A stretch of 64,000 nt of DNA from DASVEE01 sp036380735 (GCA_036380735.1 DASVEE010000069.1:33562-97561); one strand, 5' to 3'. Counted from the stretch's first letter, positions 17,817 through 26,486 are shown. Notes: generated by a model from the letters alone, not told the origin. Program-made: numbers and translations.

Positions 17817-18401
17817 ATGGAACTCTTCGCCTTCGACGACGTGTATGTGCAGCGTCTCCGGGAGGGCGATCGCTGGACCGAGGAACATTTCCTCCACTAC
17901 TTCCAGCGACTCCTGCTGATGAAATTGCGTGGGCGGCTGCGCTCCAGGGAAGCCATCGACGACGTGCGGCAGGAAGTCTTCGTGCGCGTCTTCCGCACCC
18001 TCCGCGCCGACGGTCTGCACGACGGGCGGAAGCTCGGCGCCTTCGTCAATTCCATCTGCAACAACGTGCTGATGGAGCACTACCGCGCCGGTGACCGGGC
18101 GGAGACGCTCGACGAATCGCACGAGAGCGTGGCCGACAGCCTCGACATCGAGGCCGAGGTCGTCAGCGCCGAGACGAAGGCGCGCGTGCGCCGCGTGCTC
18201 CACGGCATGCAGTCGCGCGACGGCGAGCTCCTCCGCGAGCTGTTCCTCGAGGAGCGCGACAAGGACGAGGTCTGCCGTAAGTTCAACGTCGACAGGGGTT
18301 ACCTCCGCGTCCTGCTCCACCGGGCCAAGGAGCGGTTCCGCGAGGAGTATCGCGGCGGCGTAACCGTAGATTTTTCAGCGTCCCGTGAAACGAAAGCGTG
18401 A
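17817..18401 (+). CDS. ECF-type RNA polymerase sigma factor
   Basis: 194 residues from ATG 17817 with GAGG about 8 bp upstream. Sigma region 2 is seen in LLLMKLRGRLRSREAIDDVRQEVFVRVFRTL and region 4 in LLRELFLEERDKDEVCRKFNVDRGYLRVLLHRAKERF, with no region 1 or 3. It is followed 28 bp later by a zinc-finger anti-sigma factor, the normal partner. It probably drives the downstream CHAT genes and itself; a self-promoter was not identified. Confidence 0.92.
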   Translation: MELFAFDDVYVQRLREGDRWTEEHFLHYFQRLLLMKLRGRLRSREAIDDVRQEVFVRVFRTLRADGLHDGRKLGAFVNSICNNVLMEHYRAGDRAETLDESHESVADSLDIEAEVVSAETKARVRRVLHGMQSRDGELLRELFLEERDKDEVCRKFNVDRGYLRVLLHRAKERFREEYRGGVTVDFSASRETKA

Positions 18402-18429
18402 GAAACGTCACCATCCATGAGAGAGACCG

Positions 18430-19077
18430 ATGAATCACGCTGACGCAATCGAAAAACTGGCCGCCGAGCGCTACCTCCTGAACGAGCTTTCGCCTCAGGA
18501 GCGCGACGCCTTCGAAGAGCACTACTTCGACTGTCCCGTCTGCGCCGAAGCCGTCACGAATGGCGTCACCCTGATCGAAAGCGGCCGCAGCGTGGTGCGC
18601 GAACAGAGCGCCGCTCCGGCGGCGAACGTCACGCGCCTCCGCTGGACGGCCCGGCTCTCCACCGCTGCCGCGGCAGTGCTCGCGCTCTTCCTCGGAATCC
18701 AGATGCTCGCTCCGCGAACGGAGCAGATGGCGGCACCGGGCAGCGACCGGCTCGCCATTTCCGTCGTCGAGCCGCACGACCTCCGTCTGACGCGTAGTGA
18801 AGGTGACGCCCGCATCCTCCAGCCGGAGGGAACGCCCCTCCAGGTGCAGGTCGAGGATCCGCAAGGCAGGTTTCCCCGCTACATGGTCGAGCTGCGCCGG
18901 AAGGACGCGCCTGTCTCGAACCGCCTGGAGCTGACGAAGCAGCAGGCGCAGCAGGCCACCTACGTCCACCTCGGCCAGCCTCCGGCCGGCGACTACGAGG
19001 TGGTCATCCTCGGTGTGCCCGAAGTCGGCCAGCCGCAGGAGATCAACCGCGTCTCCATCGTCATCCAGCCCCGGTAA
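18430..19077 (+). CDS. Zinc-finger anti-sigma factor
   Basis: 215 residues. The N-terminal HCC zinc motif H31-x3-C35-x2-C38 (EEHYFDCPVCAE) is that of ZAS-type anti-sigma factors; LSPQERDAFEEHYFDC is a typical block. One membrane segment at ~76-93 places the C-terminal ~120 residues outside the cytoplasm; that part is beta-rich and could sense a signal. Release of the sigma factor would turn on this operon. Confidence 0.9.
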   Translation: MNHADAIEKLAAERYLLNELSPQERDAFEEHYFDCPVCAEAVTNGVTLIESGRSVVREQSAAPAANVTRLRWTARLSTAAAAVLALFLGIQMLAPRTEQMAAPGSDRLAISVVEPHDLRLTRSEGDARILQPEGTPLQVQVEDPQGRFPRYMVELRRKDAPVSNRLELTKQQAQQATYVHLGQPPAGDYEVVILGVPEVGQPQEINRVSIVIQPR

Positions 19078-19140
19078 TCGTCCCTAAGGGTCCAAGCCGG
19101 CGCGTCGTCCAGCGCGCCTCACAACAGGAGGGGAAAGTTC

Positions 19141-20118
19141 ATGGGAAGAGAATTGCCATTTGCGTTTCACGCCAATGCGCTCGCCGTAGGCGGGCTCTTC
19201 ACGAAACCGAGGCGCGAGGTCATTTCGAGTGAGGGCTCGATGGTCCTGGCGCCCACCGGCGGCGGCGGCTCCGTCACCGTCGAGAACTACAACTACCGGA
19301 ACCTCATCACCTGCGATCTCATCGTCAGCTCCGTCACCGGCAACTTCGACGACGACGGCGTCTACCGCACCGCCGCGACCGTGCAGCTCGCGCATTTCAA
19401 CGCATTCAACGTCATCCGTGCTTCGCTCATCCAGGCCACGGTCTTCTCCGAGCACCGCCGCGAGGACCACAAACGGAACGACGATTCCCACATCAGCTTC
19501 CGCGCGCAGTTCCTCGGGCTGACGATCAACAACGTCCCGGTCGAGCCGGAGCTCGACCTCGATCTTTACAACCAGCACCCGACCTACGACGCGCTGCGGA
19601 GGGCACTCGGCGACCGGCGCGACCTGAGGCAGACACTCGCGCACGTCGACGAGAATCACACGCTGCGCAGCTCCCTCATCCGCGGCATGTCGAAAGAGTG
19701 TGACAACGGGAAGCGCGGCCTGCAGCGCGACAACTTCATGGTGAAGGTGCAGGGTTTCGGCCGCGTCTACCTAGGCGAAGTGCTGGTCAAGAAGGGGCGC
19801 CGGCGCCTCAACATGATCCGTGTGGAGCTCGATCCATCAGTCACCGTCCCGGGCGGCGGCATCGACCAGCCGGGACGTGACCGGATCGCTGGCGGTGACA
19901 TCGACCTGCGGCGGCACGACGGCATCGTGGCCGACCCGGCGCTGGCGGGCAATGCGATGCCGCCGGCCGGCTTTGGTGGAGCCCCCGGCGCCATCCCGCC
20001 GGCGCTCGGAAACCTGCAGCCGCGGTCGCTCATGGCCGACGCCGCCGGTGCCGACGGCAGTGAAGGCTCTACGACGATCGGAACCTGTGAGACCAATGGG
20101 GCGGACTTTCTGCCGTAG
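19141..20118 (+). CDS. Unknown protein between anti-sigma and CHAT protease
   Basis: 325 residues with strong AGGAGG seven bases before the ATG. No signal peptide or membrane segment. The first ~240 residues look beta-rich (GSVTVENYNYRNLITCDLIVSSVTGNF, DDSHISFRAQFLGLTINNVPVEPELDLDL), with basic segments (SEHRREDHKRND, LVKKGRRRLNMIRVEL); the last ~80 are low-complexity Gly/Pro/Ala. It overlaps the CHAT start by 23 bp, which suggests translational coupling and a functional link, for example as a protease substrate or regulator. No family recognised. Confidence 0.75.
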   Translation: MGRELPFAFHANALAVGGLFTKPRREVISSEGSMVLAPTGGGGSVTVENYNYRNLITCDLIVSSVTGNFDDDGVYRTAATVQLAHFNAFNVIRASLIQATVFSEHRREDHKRNDDSHISFRAQFLGLTINNVPVEPELDLDLYNQHPTYDALRRALGDRRDLRQTLAHVDENHTLRSSLIRGMSKECDNGKRGLQRDNFMVKVQGFGRVYLGEVLVKKGRRRLNMIRVELDPSVTVPGGGIDQPGRDRIAGGDIDLRRHDGIVADPALAGNAMPPAGFGGAPGAIPPALGNLQPRSLMADAAGADGSEGSTTIGTCETNGADFLP

Positions 20119-22504
20119 CGTATTCGGGCCGCTGCTGTGCCTGTTCCTCATGAGCGGGCCGGCAGCGGCACCGTCGCCGGAGACGGCGGTGGCCGAGGTG
20201 TGGGCGCTCGTCGATGCCGGGAAGGCAGCGGAAGCGGCCAAAACCGCGTCCGCCGCGGTCGCCCGGTTCAAGGGAAACGATTCCGACGCCGCGTGGGAGC
20301 TGCGCGTCCTTCACGGCCGTACGCTGATCTCGGCGGGGCAGGCGCACGACGCGCGCGAGCTGCTCGAGCGGCTCCGACTGCCCCCGCGGCTCGCGAAGAG
20401 CAAGACCGCCGTGCAGCGGTTGTTGATGCTGGCGAGCGCCTGCTACCGGCTGAACGCGCGCGACGCCGCGCTGCAGTATGCGGGTGCCGCGGAACGTATC
20501 GCCCGCGGCCATGACCCGGCGTCGCTGCCGCAGATCGTCTTCACCCAGGCCACGATCGCCGGCGGAAAAGAGGGTGAGCGCCTCGCGCGCAAGGCCATCA
20601 GGCTCGCGGCAACCGCCAAAGACCGGGAGCTGGAGATCAAGGTGTCCGGCACGCTGGCGTTGATGCTCGCGAAACAGGAGCGCTTCGCCGAGGCTCTGGA
20701 GATCTGGCAGCCGCTGCTCGAAAACGCGCCTTCCGAAAGCCTGCGCGAACGTCTGGAGGGAAATGTCGGCTGGGCCTATGCCTCCCTCGGCGACCACGAA
20801 ACGGGCGAGGTGTACTTCCAGCGCGCGGCGGCGCGTGCGAAGCAGAGCGGCTCGGCATTCGAGCTCACCTGGGTCGAGCAGCTCGGGAACATGCAGCGCT
20901 GGAAGCGGGACCGGCGCGCCGCCGCGCGTTATTACCGTGAGGCGTTGAGGATCGGACGGGCGAAGAAGCAGAAGCGCGACCTGCCGTCGACACTCGCGAA
21001 CTACGCCACGCTGCTTCTCGAAACTGCCTGCTATGACCAGGCGCGGCGCGCGGTGAGCGATGCACGCGGCATCATCGCGGGGGAAGAGAGCGAGTACGCG
21101 ATTGCGCTCGATGTCGTCGAGGCGCGCATCGACGCGGCCACGCATCGCCTCGCCGAGGCCGAGAAGCTCCTGCGCAATGTGCTCGGCCGCGCGACGAAGG
21201 CGTCGCAGAAGTGGGACGCGCACGGCCGCCTCGCGGAGCTGCATGCCCAGCGAAAGGACATCTCCCGCGCCACGGTGGAGTTCGATGCCGCACTGGCGCA
21301 GGCGCGGACGGCGCGCGCCGAGATCGACGATTTCGAAAAGCGCCTTCCCTTCAACAACAACGTGGCGGATCTCTACGACACGTACGTCGAGTTCCTCGTC
21401 GCCGCGAACCGCCCCGAGGATGCGCTGCGCGTGACGGAGCTGGCGCGTGCCGCGACGCTCGAAGAAGGGCGGCGCATCCGCACGGTGGCCGATCCGAAGA
21501 AGATCGCCCGGCAGCACGACGCGATCCTGCTCTGCTACTGGCTCGGTCGCACGCGCTCGCATCTCTGGATCGTCACGCCCACCATGATCGAGCGGAAGGA
21601 TCTGCCGCCGGACGCGCAGCTCGACGCGCTGGCGGCGGGGTATCAGGGCGAGCTGCTCCACCGCAATGCGAAGCTCGACAGCGAGCGGGGGAAGAAGCTG
21701 TACGGCCTGCTCGTCGCGCCAGCCGCGCACGTGCTGAAGCCGGATGCGCGTGTGATCGTCGTCGCGGACGGCAACCTCCACGCGCTCAACATGGAGACGC
21801 TGGTCGTCCCCGTCCCGCAGCCGCACTACTGGATCCACGATGCGATCGTCACCCACGCCAGCTCGCTGCAGTTGCTCGGCGGCGACGTGGTGGAGACGGC
21901 GCGGCCGAAGAACGTGCTCGTCATCGGCAATCCCCCGCAGGTCACGCCGGAGTTCCCGCGGTTGCGCGACGCGGAGCGCGAGATCGGCAACGTGCGCCGC
22001 CATTTCGACCGCGTCACCGTCATCGAGAAAGAGGCCGCGGTGCCGGAGGCGTACGCGAAGGCGTCGCCCGCGACGTACGACGTGATCCACTTCGTCTCGC
22101 ACGCCGTCGCCAGCAAGAATGTCCCCCTCGACTCCGCCATCATCCTAGGGCGCCGCGGCGCCGGCGACTTCAAGCTGTACGCGCGTGAGATCCACCAGCA
22201 GAAACTGCGGGCGTCCCTCGTCACGATCTCGAGCTGCCATGGCGCCGGGAACCGGCAGTACGCCGGTGAAGGACTGGTCGGGCTGTCGTGGGCGTTCCTC
22301 AGCGCGGGCGCCAAACAGGTGATCGCCGCACTCTGGGCCGTGGACGACGAGGCCACGCCGCTGCTGATGGAGAAGCTCTACGCCGGGATCGCCGCCGGCA
22401 AGGAGCCGGCCGCCGCGTTGCGCGAGGCGAAGCTCGCAACGATGTCCCAGGGATACGGGAAGCCGAAGTTCTGGGCTCCGTTCGTCCTCTACTCGGGCTC
22501 GTGA
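20096..22504 (+). CDS. TPR-CHAT caspase-like protease
   Basis: 802 residues from ATG 20096, which gives a signal-like N-terminus (RTFCRSVFGPLLCLFLMSGPAAA). Residues ~30-490 are helical TPR-type repeats. The C-terminal CHAT domain (~540-800) has the family blocks ADGNLHALNMETLVVP, the catalytic His in HFVSHAV (H669) and catalytic Cys in ISSCHGAG (C714), then GEGLVGLSWAFLSAGAKQVIAALWAVDD. The dyad is intact, so an active peptidase is expected. CHAT proteases act in caspase-like cleavage, including Craspase and gasdermin activation. A Sec signal would place this one outside the cytoplasm, which is unusual. Last gene of the sigma operon. Confidence 0.92.
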   Translation: MGRTFCRSVFGPLLCLFLMSGPAAAPSPETAVAEVWALVDAGKAAEAAKTASAAVARFKGNDSDAAWELRVLHGRTLISAGQAHDARELLERLRLPPRLAKSKTAVQRLLMLASACYRLNARDAALQYAGAAERIARGHDPASLPQIVFTQATIAGGKEGERLARKAIRLAATAKDRELEIKVSGTLALMLAKQERFAEALEIWQPLLENAPSESLRERLEGNVGWAYASLGDHETGEVYFQRAAARAKQSGSAFELTWVEQLGNMQRWKRDRRAAARYYREALRIGRAKKQKRDLPSTLANYATLLLETACYDQARRAVSDARGIIAGEESEYAIALDVVEARIDAATHRLAEAEKLLRNVLGRATKASQKWDAHGRLAELHAQRKDISRATVEFDAALAQARTARAEIDDFEKRLPFNNNVADLYDTYVEFLVAANRPEDALRVTELARAATLEEGRRIRTVADPKKIARQHDAILLCYWLGRTRSHLWIVTPTMIERKDLPPDAQLDALAAGYQGELLHRNAKLDSERGKKLYGLLVAPAAHVLKPDARVIVVADGNLHALNMETLVVPVPQPHYWIHDAIVTHASSLQLLGGDVVETARPKNVLVIGNPPQVTPEFPRLRDAEREIGNVRRHFDRVTVIEKEAAVPEAYAKASPATYDVIHFVSHAVASKNVPLDSAIILGRRGAGDFKLYAREIHQQKLRASLVTISSCHGAGNRQYAGEGLVGLSWAFLSAGAKQVIAALWAVDDEATPLLMEKLYAGIAAGKEPAAALREAKLATMSQGYGKPKFWAPFVLYSGS

Positions 22505-22509
22505 TTTGG

Positions 22510-22583
22510 CGTCCCCGGCAGGGCTCGAACCTGCGACCCACAGCTTAGAAGGCTGTTGCTCTATCCGGCTGAGCTACGGGGAC
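22510..22583 (-). tRNA. tRNA-Arg(TCT)
   Basis: 74 nt. Acceptor GTCCCCG/CGGGGAC, anticodon loop CTTCTAA giving TCT (reads AGA/AGG), T-loop GTTCGAGCC, CCA encoded (22507-22509). It lies 5 bp past the convergent CHAT gene stop. Confidence 0.96.
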
Positions 22584-22654
22584 GTGCCGGCGGAAGATAG
22601 TAGCGTAACGCGGCAGGGTGTTGGTGTCATCCCGGGCTGCGGCGGAGGAAACAC

Positions 22655-22985
22655 CGTTACCCGAGGAAGAACGATCGCTGCCAGCGCAAGTGCGCACGCT
22701 GCCACGCGAAGAAAGATCGCTGGCGAGGGAACTTTTCACGCTGCCAACGGAACTTTTCACGCTTGCAGCGGAACTTTTCACGCTTGCAATGGAACTTTTC
22801 AAACTTGCAGCGGAACTTTTCAAACTTGCTTTGGCAGGTTGAAACTTGTCAAAGCAAGCTTGAAAAGTTCCATTGGAAGTTTGAAAAGTTCCGCTGCAAG
22901 CGTGAAATCTTCAACTGCAAGCGTGCAAGCTTCATTTGCCAGCGATTTTTCTTCCGCGGGAAGCGTGAAATCAGCGCGTGGAACC
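22655..22985. repeat. 21-bp-unit inverted array
   Basis: About five well-conserved units of GGAACTTTTCACGCTTGCARC (22737-22845), preceded by three degenerate units, face about five units in the opposite sense (22855-22985). The dyad centre is near 22,840. The whole block is a large imperfect palindrome between tRNA-Arg and the cytochrome gene. No gene is credible here; open frames are heptapeptide artefacts of the 21-bp period. Confidence 0.9.
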
Positions 22986-22999
22986 AGTTGCGCTGCTGG

Positions 23000-24106
23000 C
23001 TAAGGCTCTTTCACAACGACCACATGCGCGGTCGTCACGCCCACGTGGCGGCTGGGGCCGAACGTCACGCGGGGCACCAGTCCGGTTTCGACCTCGTAGA
23101 AGCCTTCCAGCGTGTCGACGAGCTTCTCGCGCGAGACGTCGCGCCCGGCGCGGCGCAGCGCTTCCACGACGAGCTTCATCGCGGCGAGCGTGCCGTTGAT
23201 CGTGGCGCCGGCGGCGGGGTCGCCGCCCAGCGAGCGCAACTCGGCGATGGCGAGAGGGACGGCGTCGGCCGGCAGCGCCGGGATGGCCATGGCCACGTGC
23301 CCGGCGGGGAGCGGCTCCGGGTGCGCGGCCTTGTACTCCGCGAGCGCGCGCTCCTGCTCTTCGCGGCCGCCGAGGAGGTGGAAGGAGTAGCGGCTGCGGG
23401 GCGCCTCGGTGGCGATGGTGGCCAGCAGCGGGAGCTGGTTGCGCTCGGCGAAGCGCTCGACCTCCTCTTCCACCCCGATCAGCGAAGCCGCCACGAGCGC
23501 GAATGGTTCGTCCGCGGGGACGGTCGTCGTGAACTGCAGCTCCAGCCGACGGCCGAAGACGCCGCCGCTGCCGTTCAGGCGTTTGGCGTAGTTGTCGAGC
23601 AGCGCGCGCGTCGCCGCACCACGGTCGCCGCCCGGCAGCAGCACGCCGATCTGCACCGCCTCCTCGGACAGCCCGGGATCGGCGTCGTGCGGCAGCTTCT
23701 CCAGGTACGCGAGCAGATCCTCGAGATCGCCGTGCGACAGCCGGTAGCGCGGCATGATCGTCTGCAGCTTGTTCCCCGCGGGATCGACGCCCATCGTGAT
23801 GGCGCGTTTGAGCGAGGAGCGCGTGTACGGCGGATGCCGCCGCTCACCCGGCACCTCATACGGTTTGGTGAGGACGTCCCAGCGAAGGTTCGACGGGCGC
23901 ACGCCTCCTTCGACGCGTCCACGGCCGTCGTAGCCGTGACACGAGGCGCACGGCACGATCGACGCCGGCACCTCGATCCCTTCTTCGCCCATCACGGCCT
24001 TCGCGTTGCCGCCGCGGGTGTAGATCTGTTTGCCGCGCGCTTCCTGTTCGGACAGGCGCGGCGCCACGGTGAGGACCGCCAGCAACAGCGCCAGCGCGCG
24101 CGTCAT
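23000..24106 (-). CDS. Cytochrome c / periplasmic-binding-protein fusion
   Basis: 368 residues from ATG 24106. A signal peptide is followed by a cytochrome c domain with CASCH haem site (C53, C56, H57) and a later Met candidate in TIMPRYRLSHGDLEDLLAYL (~111). Residues ~145-360 resemble a type I periplasmic-binding (branched-chain amino-acid-like) domain: VQIGVLLPGGDRGAATRALLDNYAKRLNGSGGVFGRRLEL. Such fusions suggest an electron-carrier that senses or binds a small ligand. The start overlaps the SCO gene stop as ATGA, so they are coupled; SCO may assemble a copper centre in the same pathway. Ligand unknown. Confidence 0.8.
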   Translation of the reverse strand: MTRALALLLAVLTVAPRLSEQEARGKQIYTRGGNAKAVMGEEGIEVPASIVPCASCHGYDGRGRVEGGVRPSNLRWDVLTKPYEVPGERRHPPYTRSSLKRAITMGVDPAGNKLQTIMPRYRLSHGDLEDLLAYLEKLPHDADPGLSEEAVQIGVLLPGGDRGAATRALLDNYAKRLNGSGGVFGRRLELQFTTTVPADEPFALVAASLIGVEEEVERFAERNQLPLLATIATEAPRSRYSFHLLGGREEQERALAEYKAAHPEPLPAGHVAMAIPALPADAVPLAIAELRSLGGDPAAGATINGTLAAMKLVVEALRRAGRDVSREKLVDTLEGFYEVETGLVPRVTFGPSRHVGVTTAHVVVVKEP

Positions 24107-24654
24107 AGCCCCTTGTCGTTCAAAACGCTGTCGACGACCGCCGCGACCTCGTTCGTCTTCGCGAGGGCGAAGGCCTTCTTCCACAGGCCGGTGCGGTCGT
24201 TGCCGATGATCATGACGTTCTTGTGCGCCTCGCGGTTCTCGGCGTACTGGCCGATCTTCTTCAGCGCGAGCTCGACCTCTTCCTTCGAGCCGGTGAGGAG
24301 GAACCAGCCGTTCTTCGCTTTGGCGCGGCGCGCGTACTCGAGCAGCGCTGACGGCGTATCGGTCTGCGGATCGACGGTGATCGACACGAGACGCAGGTCC
24401 TTGCCGAGGCGGTCGGCGTAGCGCTCCTGCAGCGCGAGGTACGTCTTCGTCATCACCGGGCAACTGCCGGTGCACGTCGCGAAGAACGAGTTCATCACGA
24501 CGGTGTGACCCTTCATCACGTCTTCATAGAGGCGCACGCGCTTGCCATGCTGGTCGGTCAGGACAATGTCCTTGAAGTACGTGGCGGCGGGCCCCTGCTG
24601 CGCGAACGAAGGAACGGCCAGCAACAGAAGAAACAAAGGAAGAAGTTTGCGCAT
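24103..24654 (-). CDS. SCO1/SenC copper chaperone-like protein
   Basis: 183 residues. Signal peptide (RKLLPLFLLLLAVPSFA) then a thioredoxin-like SCO fold. The copper motif CxxxC is at C61 and C65 (ATCTGSCPVMTK), VSITVDPQTDTP is the family block, and His144 (NREAHKN) is the likely third ligand. SCO proteins deliver copper to oxidase CuA sites or act as thiol reductases. First gene of the pair with the cytochrome c fusion; two copper oxidases are encoded elsewhere in the window. Confidence 0.9.
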   Translation of the reverse strand: MRKLLPLFLLLLAVPSFAQQGPAATYFKDIVLTDQHGKRVRLYEDVMKGHTVVMNSFFATCTGSCPVMTKTYLALQERYADRLGKDLRLVSITVDPQTDTPSALLEYARRAKAKNGWFLLTGSKEEVELALKKIGQYAENREAHKNVMIIGNDRTGLWKKAFALAKTNEVAAVVDSVLNDKGL

Positions 24655-24727
24655 GCACTCTAGGAGTGGCGGAAAAGGGTGAATCCCTACCCTGTGCGAT
24701 CAACAGAACCCGCCTACCCCGGAGGGT

Positions 24728-24790
24728 GCAAGGTCCGCAGGCCTATAGGTCCTATCCGTCCTATTCGTCCCATCTGTCCTATCGTTCCCC
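24728..24790. repeat. 9-bp-unit array, single orientation, copy 6
   Basis: Six units of ATNNGTCCY running to CCTATCGTTCC, without a facing left arm. The first 43 bp (24728-24770) are identical to 45918-45960 in copy 10, including the 10-bp non-array flank, so one is a recent copy of the other. It lies before the PhyH gene. Confidence 0.85.
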
Positions 24791-24830
24791 TGTCGATTCA
24801 CACAACACCGCGTTCACCCGTCTTCATCAC

Positions 24831-25466
24831 GTGGAACTCCGCGCGCGCTATCAGCGCGATGGCATCGTCTTTCCCCTGGCGGCGCTCAGTGCGGCCGAGG
24901 TGGAGGTCTACCGGGCGCATGTCGACGCGCAGGTGGAGGAGGTCCGCCAGCTCCACCTGCAGTACGACTGGGCCCGCGCGCTGGCGACGCATCCTGCCAT
25001 CGTGCGCCATGCCGAGGAGGCTCTGGGGCAAGAGGTGGCGGTGTGGGGGACGCTGATCCTGCGGAAAGCGCCGCACAGCGACGGCTACGTGGCGTGGCAC
25101 CAGGATGGGGCGTACACATCGTTCGCGGGCGATGACTCGCTGTCGGCGTGGATCGCGCTCAGCGAGAGCACCGCGGAGTCCGGCTGCATGCGCGTCATCA
25201 GCGGGAGCCACACGCGGCGGCTGCCGCACCTGGAGTCGGACGACGCGCGCAATCTTCTGCGGCAGCGGCAGTTCGTCGATGCGGAGGTCGACGACACGCG
25301 CGCGGTCGACGTGACGCTGCGCGCCGGCGAGATGTCGCTCCACCACTTCGATCTGATCCACGGTTCCGGCCCGAACCGCTCCGCCGCGACGCGCACCGGT
25401 TTCATCGTGCGCTACCTGAAGGCGAGCGCCGGCTGGAGCGAATGGCCGCTGCTGCCGACGCGATGA
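24831..25466 (+). CDS. Phytanoyl-CoA dioxygenase-family oxygenase
   Basis: 211 residues from GTG 24831; the open frame extends upstream but through a repeat array, so the later start is taken. Fe(II)/2-oxoglutarate oxygenase fold: metal ligands H90 and D92 in WHQDGAY and H177 in LIHGSGPNRS, with the 2OG-binding Arg probably in GFIVRY. Family members hydroxylate small molecules, often in natural-product pathways. The stop overlaps the glycosyltransferase start (ATGA), implying joint expression and perhaps oxidation and glycosylation of one substrate. Slightly short for the family; the true start could be further upstream. Confidence 0.85.
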   Translation: MELRARYQRDGIVFPLAALSAAEVEVYRAHVDAQVEEVRQLHLQYDWARALATHPAIVRHAEEALGQEVAVWGTLILRKAPHSDGYVAWHQDGAYTSFAGDDSLSAWIALSESTAESGCMRVISGSHTRRLPHLESDDARNLLRQRQFVDAEVDDTRAVDVTLRAGEMSLHHFDLIHGSGPNRSAATRTGFIVRYLKASAGWSEWPLLPTR

Positions 25467-26452
25467 AGGTCCTGCTCACCGGCGATCACGACTATCCGCT
25501 CGCGCGCGTCAGCGCGGGGCGGCGGCCGAAGCCGATGCCGTCGGGCTCCGCGCAGCGCGTGCACGAGCTGATCGCGAAGGGGTTGGCGGAGCTGGGCCAC
25601 GAGGTCGTGGTCTGCCTGGCGAACGAGCCCACCGGCGCGCCGCCGCCCGGCATCCGCGTGACGCGGACGCTCGAGCGCGCGGACATCCTCCACACGTACG
25701 CGCTGCGCGGCCCACGCTGGGAAGAGCAGTGGCGCGGTCCCTACGTGGCGACGGTGCATCTCGACCCGCGCACGCGCGGCGTGACGGAGGTGCCGGCGCC
25801 ATGGATCTTCGCGTCACGCACGATGGCGCAGGCGTACGGCCGCACGCGGTACGTCGTGAACGGCATCGACCCGGCCGAGTACCGCTTCGAAGAGCGCGCG
25901 GGCGACTACCTGCTCTTCATGGCGGCGATGGACAACGCCGTGGAGAAGGGACTCGCCATCGCTGTCGAAACGGCCCGGCGCACCGCGACGAAGCTCGTCG
26001 TCGCCGGCACCGCGCGCACGCAGGAGACGATCGACGCGGTGACCGCGCTCTGCCGCGAGGCGGAGTACGTGGGCGACGTGCAGGGAGAGGAGAAGGCGGA
26101 GCTGCTGGCGAACGCGAAAGCGCTGCTCTTTCCCTCGCAGTTGAACGAGGTCTGCCCGGTCGCCGTCGCCGAAGCGCTGATGTCCGGCACGCCGGTGATC
26201 GCCAGCGCGAGCGGCGCCTTGCCGGAGCTGGTGCGCGCGGAGACGGGCTTCGTCTGCCGCACCGCCGAGGAGTACGTGACCGCGGTGGAGCGCATCGGCA
26301 CGATCGATCGCCACACGTGCCGCGCGGTGGCGCTGCGGGAGTTTCACTATCTGCGCATGGCTGGCGATTACATCGATCAGTACCGCAGGGAAATAGGACA
26401 GATAGGACCTATAGGACAGATAGGACAAACGAGAGGGGCATTCGTCCCATAG
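25463..26452 (+). CDS. GT4-like glycosyltransferase
   Basis: 329 residues. GT-B fold glycosyltransferase: N-terminal VLLTGDHDYPL with VHELIAKGLAELGHEVVVC, hinge ASRTMAQAYGRTRYVVNGIDPAEY, and the GT4 donor-binding block ALLFPSQLNEVCPVAVAEALMSGTPVIASASGALPELV with the EX7E-like pattern. The last ~20 residues (from ~309) come from a 9-bp-unit array and encode Ile/Gly/Gln repeats, so the original C-terminus has been replaced or extended. A close paralogue is at 48848-49765. Confidence 0.88.
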   Translation: MKVLLTGDHDYPLARVSAGRRPKPMPSGSAQRVHELIAKGLAELGHEVVVCLANEPTGAPPPGIRVTRTLERADILHTYALRGPRWEEQWRGPYVATVHLDPRTRGVTEVPAPWIFASRTMAQAYGRTRYVVNGIDPAEYRFEERAGDYLLFMAAMDNAVEKGLAIAVETARRTATKLVVAGTARTQETIDAVTALCREAEYVGDVQGEEKAELLANAKALLFPSQLNEVCPVAVAEALMSGTPVIASASGALPELVRAETGFVCRTAEEYVTAVERIGTIDRHTCRAVALREFHYLRMAGDYIDQYRREIGQIGPIGQIGQTRGAFVP

Positions 26453-26486
26453 GTCCCAGCTGTCCTATTCGTCCCATCGGTCCCCG
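26386..26486. repeat. 9-bp-unit inverted array, copy 7
   Basis: Left arm 26389-26434 (ATAGGACAG, ATAGGACCT, ATAGGACAG, ATAGGACAA) overlaps the 3' end of the glycosyltransferase gene; right arm 26441-26486 faces it. It separates this gene from the multicopper oxidase gene. Confidence 0.9.

Noticed and set aside
22506..23003. Frame starting MASPAGLEPATHSLEG.
   Set aside because: This is the standard artefact of reading across a tRNA-Arg gene and a 21-bp repeat array.
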